From contig CANQYH010000100.1 of the NCBI GenBank assembly GCA_947628025.1, forward strand, positions 1 to 9,878: 9,878 bases of DNA, written 5' to 3'. Positions 5,357 to 9,878 of this stretch are shown piece by piece (position 1 is the first letter of the stretch; every line of letters begins with the position of its first letter). Below the pieces are notes generated by a model. It saw only the letters and a list, made by a program, of their open reading frames with translations, was not told the DNA's origin and did not search any database. The position numbers were made by a program, and so were the translations under genes. The stretch comes from an uncultured Lachnospiraceae bacterium (GTDB lineage Bacteria; Bacillota; Clostridia; Lachnospirales; Lachnospiraceae).

Positions 5357-7783
5357 TTATTGGTTGGTTTCATCCGGACGGGTAGTCATGATCTGATACA
5401 GCTGCGTATCCTTGGGGAAATCATCCTTAGTTGGGATAATCGCGGAGCCGTAGATGATGAGTCCCTCGCCGGCGTTGGAATTGGTGATATAGGTCTGTTG
5501 ACTGGGCGAAATATTTAGAGCCTTGGCGAGAATCTGCCGGTCGCCCGACGCCTGATTCAACAAATAAACGAAGTCGGAGTTTTCAAAGATATTCTCGACC
5601 TCGCGGCTTGCCAGCAGGTCTTTGACATTTTGCGTGATTCCCGTGGGAATACCGCCCCATTTACGGAAACGCTTCCAGATCTCAACGCTGTACGCCGCGG
5701 TTTGTTCTTCCTTGAGCAGCAGGTGAAACTCGTCCATGTAGTAGCGGGTGGACTTATGCTGAGAGCGGTTGACCGTCACACGGTTCCAGACCTGATCTTG
5801 AACGATCAGCATTCCGAGTTTTTTCAGCTGTTTTCCCAGCTCACGGATGTCGTAACAGACGAGCCTGCTGCTGAGATTCACGTTGGTGCGGTGATTGAAC
5901 ACGTTCAGCGAACCTGTGACGTAGATTTCCAGCGCGGTCGCGATTTTCTGTGCCTCCGGCTCGTCCTGCTTGCGCAAAATACGGTAGAGGTCTCCGAGAA
6001 CGGGCATTTTCTCCGGGCGCGGGTCGTTCAGATAATCCTGATAGACCAGCCTGACGCTGCGGTCGATGATCGTTTTCTCGACGGGCTGCAAACCGTCCTT
6101 TCCGCCGATGATCAGTTCGCACATGGACAGCACGAAATCCGATTTCAATGTCAGAGGGTTTTCCTCTTCCGAATAATTGAGGTTGATGTCCAGAGGGTTG
6201 ATATAGTCGGTGCTGACGGGCGACACGCGGATCACCTGCCCGCCCAGCTTCTGCACCAGCGGGTAATACTCGGCCTCCGGGTCGCAGATAATGATGTCGT
6301 CGTCCGTGATCAGAAACGCATTCGTGATCTCCCGTTTTGCCGAAAAGGATTTGCCGCTGCCGGGTGTTCCGAGGATCAGGCCGTTGGGGTTTTTCAACTG
6401 TTTTCTGTCCGCCATGATCATGTTGTTGGACAGCGCGTTCAGTCCATAATAGAGGGCCTGCTTGTTTTCCTGCTGGAACAATTCCTGCGTGATAAACGGG
6501 ATGAAGACCGCGGTGGATGAGGTCGTCAGTCCGCGTTCGATCTCGATCTGGTTGATCCCGATGGGGAGAGAAGACATCAGCCCCTCTTCCTGCTGAAAAT
6601 CAAGCCTTTTGAGGGCGCAGTTGTACTTTTGCGCGATGGAAGCCGTCTGGAAAATCGCGTTGTCGAGCTTCTGGCGGCTCTGCGCGGTATTCATGAGCAG
6701 AATGGTGACAAGGAACATCCTCTCGTTGCGCGTTTGCAGGTCTTGCAGGAGTTTCTTCGCTTCGCCGCCATAGGTGGCAAGGTCGGAGGGGAGAATATCC
6801 ATATCGTAACCGCTTCTGACCGCCTTTTTCTGCTCCTCGATCTTCATTTTGTCCAAATCGGTGATTTTGGCTTTGATGCTCTTGATCGCCTGCGCCTGAT
6901 CGATGGTGCGAATGTGGAAATTGACCGTGATGTTCGCGTCGATGTCCAGAAAATCCGCAAGCATTCTGTCGCTGATCTCCGGCGCGAGAATCTGCAAAAA
7001 GCTGACCGCGCCGACGGTCTTACCCATCTTAAAGTACCTGCCTTCATGGAAATCGAACGACGTGGGCGCGACAAAATCTTTGGACGAAAGTCCCGTTCGC
7101 GCAATCATGTCGAATGAAAAGCGGAACGGGTCGCCGTTGTCCATGTTGAACACGTCGTGCAGCACCTTGAGCCGTTCATATCCGGACAGAGGGTAGGTCT
7201 TTACGCCGAGGCTTTTGAAGTTGTTGAGTACGTCCATCTCAATCCGCTCCAGCTTGGCTTTTGCCTCCCGCATCGTATCCGCCTCGACGCCGAACGTGAT
7301 ATACTTGCGTTTCAGAAGACCGTTGTTGCCCTTGGTCAACTGATTTTGCAGCATACTGCTGTATTCTTTCCTAATGTCGTTATAGTCATCGTCCTGCGGC
7401 GGGATGCGGATTGCGCGTTTGAACTCCGCAATATTGGTTTTCTGGTTGATGAAAGAGAGCTGCACGAAAATAGAGCTGTCGAAGTAGTTCAGGAAGTCAC
7501 ACCAGCTTTCAAAGATCGCGGTCTTATCCTCGTTCTGCGCAAGCTGATAACTGATGTCGTCATAGCGGATGGACTTGGTATAGAGACGGGAATTGACCTT
7601 ACAGATCCCGTCTTGGCACATCTCCACATAGGGGATCGTCTGCTGTGCCGATCTGCGGACTTTCTTCTCCTTTTTTGCGTTTCGCTTTTCGGCGACGAGC
7701 CGCTTCTTTTCCGCCGCCGAGAGCGCGTCCCCGTAAACCATTCCGTTCTTTACGGTCTTGCGGGGCTTCGTTTTATCGGCCAA
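5357..7783 (-). CDS. virB4: VirB4-like conjugal transfer ATPase, CD1110 family
   Basis: The motor ATPase of the type IV secretion channel, located at the inner face of the membrane. The protein is 808 residues. A basic N-terminal tail precedes the VirB4 N-terminal domain (about 50-420) and a RecA-like ATPase domain (about 465-790). Walker A is LGTPGSGKSF at about 471-480 with Lys478. Walker B is YYMDEFHLLL with Asp684 and Glu685, and the segment PTGITQNVKDLL after it is typical of the family. The start is TTG at 7781-7783, because AGGAGG at 7793-7798 lies 9 bases before it and sits within the last codons of prgI. The frame could also open at a GTG at 7811-7813, but that has no good site. The gene overlaps prgI by 11 bases, so translation is probably coupled. 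Confidence 0.95.
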   Translation of the reverse strand: MADKTKPRKTVKNGMVYGDALSAAEKKRLVAEKRNAKKEKKVRRSAQQTIPYVEMCQDGICKVNSRLYTKSIRYDDISYQLAQNEDKTAIFESWCDFLNYFDSSIFVQLSFINQKTNIAEFKRAIRIPPQDDDYNDIRKEYSSMLQNQLTKGNNGLLKRKYITFGVEADTMREAKAKLERIEMDVLNNFKSLGVKTYPLSGYERLKVLHDVFNMDNGDPFRFSFDMIARTGLSSKDFVAPTSFDFHEGRYFKMGKTVGAVSFLQILAPEISDRMLADFLDIDANITVNFHIRTIDQAQAIKSIKAKITDLDKMKIEEQKKAVRSGYDMDILPSDLATYGGEAKKLLQDLQTRNERMFLVTILLMNTAQSRQKLDNAIFQTASIAQKYNCALKRLDFQQEEGLMSSLPIGINQIEIERGLTTSSTAVFIPFITQELFQQENKQALYYGLNALSNNMIMADRKQLKNPNGLILGTPGSGKSFSAKREITNAFLITDDDIIICDPEAEYYPLVQKLGGQVIRVSPVSTDYINPLDINLNYSEEENPLTLKSDFVLSMCELIIGGKDGLQPVEKTIIDRSVRLVYQDYLNDPRPEKMPVLGDLYRILRKQDEPEAQKIATALEIYVTGSLNVFNHRTNVNLSSRLVCYDIRELGKQLKKLGMLIVQDQVWNRVTVNRSQHKSTRYYMDEFHLLLKEEQTAAYSVEIWKRFRKWGGIPTGITQNVKDLLASREVENIFENSDFVYLLNQASGDRQILAKALNISPSQQTYITNSNAGEGLIIYGSAIIPTKDDFPKDTQLYQIMTTRPDETNQ

Positions 7784-8132
7784 TGGTCTTATCCTCCTGT
7801 CTTTTGATTTCACGCTGAAGATATGCGTACAGATTATCGGTGCGATAGGGACGCACCTTGTCCCGGATGATCATGCTCCGAATGAAATGCCCGACAAACT
7901 TTTCCGCGGGCTGTCCGTCTTTTTCGTAGATCGCCAAAAAGACAAACGGGATCATGACGGCAACCATGAGCATCGCCGCGGACGAGATGCCGATGTGCAT
8001 TCGCGCCAAGAAATACACCGGAACACCCACGGCGGCCGCTAAAGAAAAACAGATAAGCTGCCGCTTGGTGAGATTGAACAGCACCTTGGTCTTGACGAGA
8101 GTCAGGTCTTTCGGAACCGGTACATAGGCCAT
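7773..8132 (-). CDS. prgI: PrgI family inner-membrane conjugation protein
   Basis: A 119-residue VirB3-like subunit, normally encoded just before virB4 and thought to work with it and the TrbL/VirB6 channel. The N-terminus MAYVPVPKDLTLVKTKVLFN matches the family pattern. Two membrane helices follow at about 26-43 and 48-69, then a basic cytoplasmic tail with FIRSMIIRDKVRPYRTDNLY. The frame opens 14 codons earlier. I chose the ATG at 8130-8132 because AAAGGAGGA at 8138-8146 gives ideal spacing and because the homologous part begins there. The end overlaps the virB4 TTG start. Upstream lie a probable terminator hairpin and the inserted ATPase rather than trbL, which is unusual. Confidence 0.93.
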   Translation of the reverse strand: MAYVPVPKDLTLVKTKVLFNLTKRQLICFSLAAAVGVPVYFLARMHIGISSAAMLMVAVMIPFVFLAIYEKDGQPAEKFVGHFIRSMIIRDKVRPYRTDNLYAYLQREIKRQEDKTIGR

Positions 8133-8148
8133 AGGAATCCTCCTTTCC

Positions 8149-8185
8149 AAAGAAAAGAACCGCCGGATTTTCATCGAGCGGTTCT
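8149..8185 (-). terminator. Probable intrinsic terminator between the ATPase gene and prgI
   Basis: On the minus strand, AGAACCGC (8178-8185) and GCGGTTCT (8156-8163) pair as an 8-bp stem around a 14-base loop. The sequence runs on into TTTCTTT (8149-8155). The stem starts 42 bases past the ATPase stop and ends just before the prgI ribosome site. The T tract is interrupted and the loop is large, so strength is uncertain. It may instead be a leader hairpin of prgI. Confidence 0.5.
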
Positions 8186-8227
8186 GCTAAAGATACTTTT
8201 ATTGATTTTTTCGTTTTCTGTTTTCCG

Positions 8228-9460
8228 TCAGATATACCGAATAGGGATCACACGGTCGCGGTCTTTGAGCGTCACCAGATTGTCGTACAGACAGATCACG
8301 CCTCCTTCGCCCCGTTTGACGCCGGAAATCTTATCCAGCAGCGCGAACGCCTCTATATCCCGCTTTTGCGGGTCTGCGTGTTTCTTCATCTCCAGCGGAT
8401 AGAGAGTGCCGCCGTCCTCGATCAGGAGATCGATCTCGTTCATTTCCTTGTCACGGTAAAAATACAGCGGCGGATCAAGCACGCCCCGATTGTAATAGCT
8501 TTTGAGAACCTCCGAGATGACAAAACTCTCAAAGAACGCCCCTGCCATCGCGCCGTTTTTCAGCGTATCCGGCGTGTTCCACCGCGTCAGGTAAGCGGCA
8601 AGACCCGTATCGAGAAAATACAGCTTCGGCGTTTTGACGGCGCGTTTTGTGATATTGTTGGAATAAGGCTGCAAAAGGTATACAAGGTTTGAAGCGACGA
8701 GGATCGCTAACCACCGTTCCGCCGTCGGCTGGCTGATTCCCACATCGCGGGCGAGCGAGGCAAGATTCAGAAGCTGGCCTGTGGCGGCAGCCGCCGCTGT
8801 CATAAACCGTGTGAATTTCACGGTGTCTCCGATTTCGGTCAACTCACGGACGTCGCGTTCGATATAGGTGCGCACATACGCGCCATAGAACAGGCTCCAG
8901 TCAAACGCAGGATTGCTTGCCAACTCCGGCATCGTGCCGCGGTGGATCGTCGTCCACACATCGTCATAGGAAACCTCTGCAAGCTGTTTCCTGCGCGCGG
9001 AAAAATAGTCCTCCGTCGGAAGAAACGGCGTGGTGAAGTCGATCCCGCGGGATTCCCGCAGAGAAAGACCCAGCAGCGTGACCAGTCCGATCCGTCCGGA
9101 CAGGGACTCGCTGACGCCCTTCATCATTTGAAACTGCTGAGAACCGGAAAGGTAGAACTGTCCCTTTTTTTGTTCGCGATCCAGAATGATTTTGATTTGC
9201 GGGAACAGTTCGGGTGCTTTCTGTACCTCATCGACAAAGACCGGCGGGGGATTATCCTTGAAAAAGGTCCCGCTGCCCTCCCGCGCTCCGGCTTGAATGA
9301 TGGGATCATCCAGCGTCACATAATCGATTCCCGCTGTGATCTCTTTGAGCATCGTCGTTTTCCCGACCTGTCTCGGCCCTGCGACAAGAACCGCGCCGAA
9401 CATTTTTTCAAGCTCTCGCACTGCCGCTTCTGCGTGACGTTTAATATACATCTGCTGCAT
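8228..9460 (-). CDS. AAA ATPase with DUF4143 domain (COG1373 type), inserted cargo gene
   Basis: A 410-residue P-loop ATPase common as a stand-alone gene in bacteria and archaea. Its cellular role is poorly known. Walker A is AGPRQVGKTT (Lys34), Walker B is VFVDE (Asp77, Glu78), and a sensor-like LSGSQQ is at 104-109. Residues 230-255 look like a winged helix (LASLARDVGISQPTAERWLA). The C-terminal DUF4143 part shows a PD-(D/E)xK nuclease-like signature: Glu311, Asp344 in EIDLLIE, and Glu357-Met-Lys359 in YPLEMKK. The ATG at 9458-9460 has GAAAGGA almost touching it. An in-frame ATG at 9449-9451 gives MYIKRHAE, the more usual family start, with about 10 bases of spacing. The gene has its own promoter and a following hairpin, and it splits trbL from prgI. 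It is not a known part of the secretion machine. Confidence 0.92.
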   Translation of the reverse strand: MQQMYIKRHAEAAVRELEKMFGAVLVAGPRQVGKTTMLKEITAGIDYVTLDDPIIQAGAREGSGTFFKDNPPPVFVDEVQKAPELFPQIKIILDREQKKGQFYLSGSQQFQMMKGVSESLSGRIGLVTLLGLSLRESRGIDFTTPFLPTEDYFSARRKQLAEVSYDDVWTTIHRGTMPELASNPAFDWSLFYGAYVRTYIERDVRELTEIGDTVKFTRFMTAAAAATGQLLNLASLARDVGISQPTAERWLAILVASNLVYLLQPYSNNITKRAVKTPKLYFLDTGLAAYLTRWNTPDTLKNGAMAGAFFESFVISEVLKSYYNRGVLDPPLYFYRDKEMNEIDLLIEDGGTLYPLEMKKHADPQKRDIEAFALLDKISGVKRGEGGVICLYDNLVTLKDRDRVIPIRYI

Positions 9461-9477
9461 ATCCTTTCGGCTGATTT

Positions 9478-9490
9478 AATATCTGATATT
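9478..9490. promoter_or_regulatory. Palindrome over the ATPase transcription start (possible operator)
   Basis: AATATC-T-GATATT is a perfect 6+1+6 inverted repeat directly downstream of the -10 box, covering the predicted first transcribed base. A repressor bound here would block the promoter. It is AT-rich and short, so chance is possible. Confidence 0.35.
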
Positions 9491-9519
9491 ATTATAGCCT
9501 ATTATGCGCAGAAAGTCAA
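9491..9519 (-). promoter_or_regulatory. Near-consensus sigma-A promoter of the ATPase gene
   Basis: On the minus strand, TTGACT (9514-9519) and TATAAT (9491-9496) are separated by exactly 17 bases. This is one mismatch from consensus. The predicted start near 9484 gives a leader of about 24 bases before the ATG at 9460. The -35 box begins 12 bases past the trbL stop. This is the only strong promoter I see in the window. Confidence 0.82.
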
Positions 9520-9531
9520 CCCCTATTCCAA

Positions 9532-9878
9532 TTAATGCGCGCCAAAGAGCGATTTTGCAAGGCTCCCCGTCTTAAAGAGAGAGAAGCAAAGGATCACGGT
9601 ATACGCCGCGACGGAGAACAGCGCAGAGTGAATGTTCGCGGCGATGATCATGTTGTTGATGAGTACCGCGTAGATCGCGACGCAGATCATGATGAGAAAG
9701 CCCTGAAACGCCAGCGCGAACAGACCTTTCAGATAGTTTGTTCCGATACCGCCCCATTCCCGATTGCTCATGGTGGCGAACGGGATCGGGGCAATGCTCA
9801 CGGTGCAATATATCTCGATCATGCGCCCATATAGGATGACGGTGATCAGAATGGACATGATCTTGAGGCACAGACTGA
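9532..9878 (-). CDS. trbL: TrbL/VirB6-like conjugal transfer protein, CD1112 family, C-terminal end
   Basis: The polytopic inner-membrane channel subunit of the type IV secretion system. Only the last 114 or so residues are in the window, and the frame is open to the edge. Visible are a hydrophobic segment (KIMSILITVILYGRMIEIY), the family motif APIPFATMSNREWGGIGTNY, a second helix (LFALAFQGFLIMICVAIYAV), a third (SVAAYTVILCFSLFK), and the end LFGAH before TAA at 9532-9534. In related elements prgI follows directly. Here the AAA ATPase unit lies between them. No terminator hairpin follows the stop, so trbL transcripts probably read into the ATPase gene. Confidence 0.9.
   Translation of the reverse strand, partial: SLCLKIMSILITVILYGRMIEIYCTVSIAPIPFATMSNREWGGIGTNYLKGLFALAFQGFLIMICVAIYAVLINNMIIAANIHSALFSVAAYTVILCFSLFKTGSLAKSLFGAH

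Noticed and set aside
5630..6520. A 296-codon plus-strand open frame opposite virB4
   Set aside because: It is complementary to the conserved VirB4 ATPase domain, including both Walker motifs, so it is a shadow.
8147..9531. Insertion of the ATPase by an IS element or transposon
   Set aside because: No transposase, terminal inverted repeats or matching flanking repeats could be seen at either end, so the gene arrived by some other route, such as recombination.
9501..9540. Short direct repeat (GCGCATTAAT and GCGCATAAT) around the -35 region of the ATPase promoter as a target-site duplication
   Set aside because: The two copies are not identical, lie on the same side of the ATPase gene instead of flanking it, and are too short.

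Overview
The window is the core of a conjugation (type IV secretion) module from an integrative and conjugative element. It belongs to the CTn/ICE lineage of Gram-positive Clostridia whose genes are often named after Clostridioides difficile CD1107 to CD1112. The protein families, the strong AGGAGG-type ribosome binding sites and the moderately GC-rich coding sequence suggest a gut clostridium (Oscillospiraceae or Lachnospiraceae-like). That host assignment is inference. No integrase, att site, oriT, relaxase, RNA gene or CRISPR array lies in the window.

All intact genes read on the minus strand, so transcription runs from high to low coordinates. The order is: the C-terminal end of a TrbL/VirB6-like membrane channel protein (9532-9878, cut by the window edge); an AAA/DUF4143 ATPase (8228-9460); PrgI (7773-8132); the VirB4-like ATPase (5357-7783); a small cysteine-rich hypothetical protein (4621-5337); a membrane-anchored NlpC/P60 peptidoglycan hydrolase of the CD1108 type (2063-4576); a DUF4315 coiled-coil protein (1797-2042); a secreted or membrane-anchored DUF4366/CD1107 protein (998-1804) followed by a good intrinsic terminator; and the N-terminal third of a DNA topoisomerase III (1-659, cut by the window edge).

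The module makes mechanistic sense. TrbL and PrgI form the inner-membrane channel, VirB4 powers assembly or transport, the CD1108 protein opens the cell wall locally, and the DUF4315 and DUF4366 proteins are conserved accessory parts. The topoisomerase is probably used in DNA processing. Genes from prgI to the DUF4366 gene are tightly packed, with small gaps or overlaps, and look like one operon.

Two things break the standard layout. First, an ATPase of the COG1373 type sits between trbL and prgI. It has its own near-consensus promoter, a palindrome over the predicted transcription start, and a hairpin after its stop, so it looks like a self-contained cargo unit dropped into the operon. Second, between the DUF4366 gene and topB there is a short plus-strand remnant. 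It reads as the C-terminus of another, different COG1373-type ATPase whose front part is gone. The CD1108 gene also appears to start at an AUA codon placed correctly behind a strong ribosome binding site, and virB4 appears to start at TTG inside the end of prgI.
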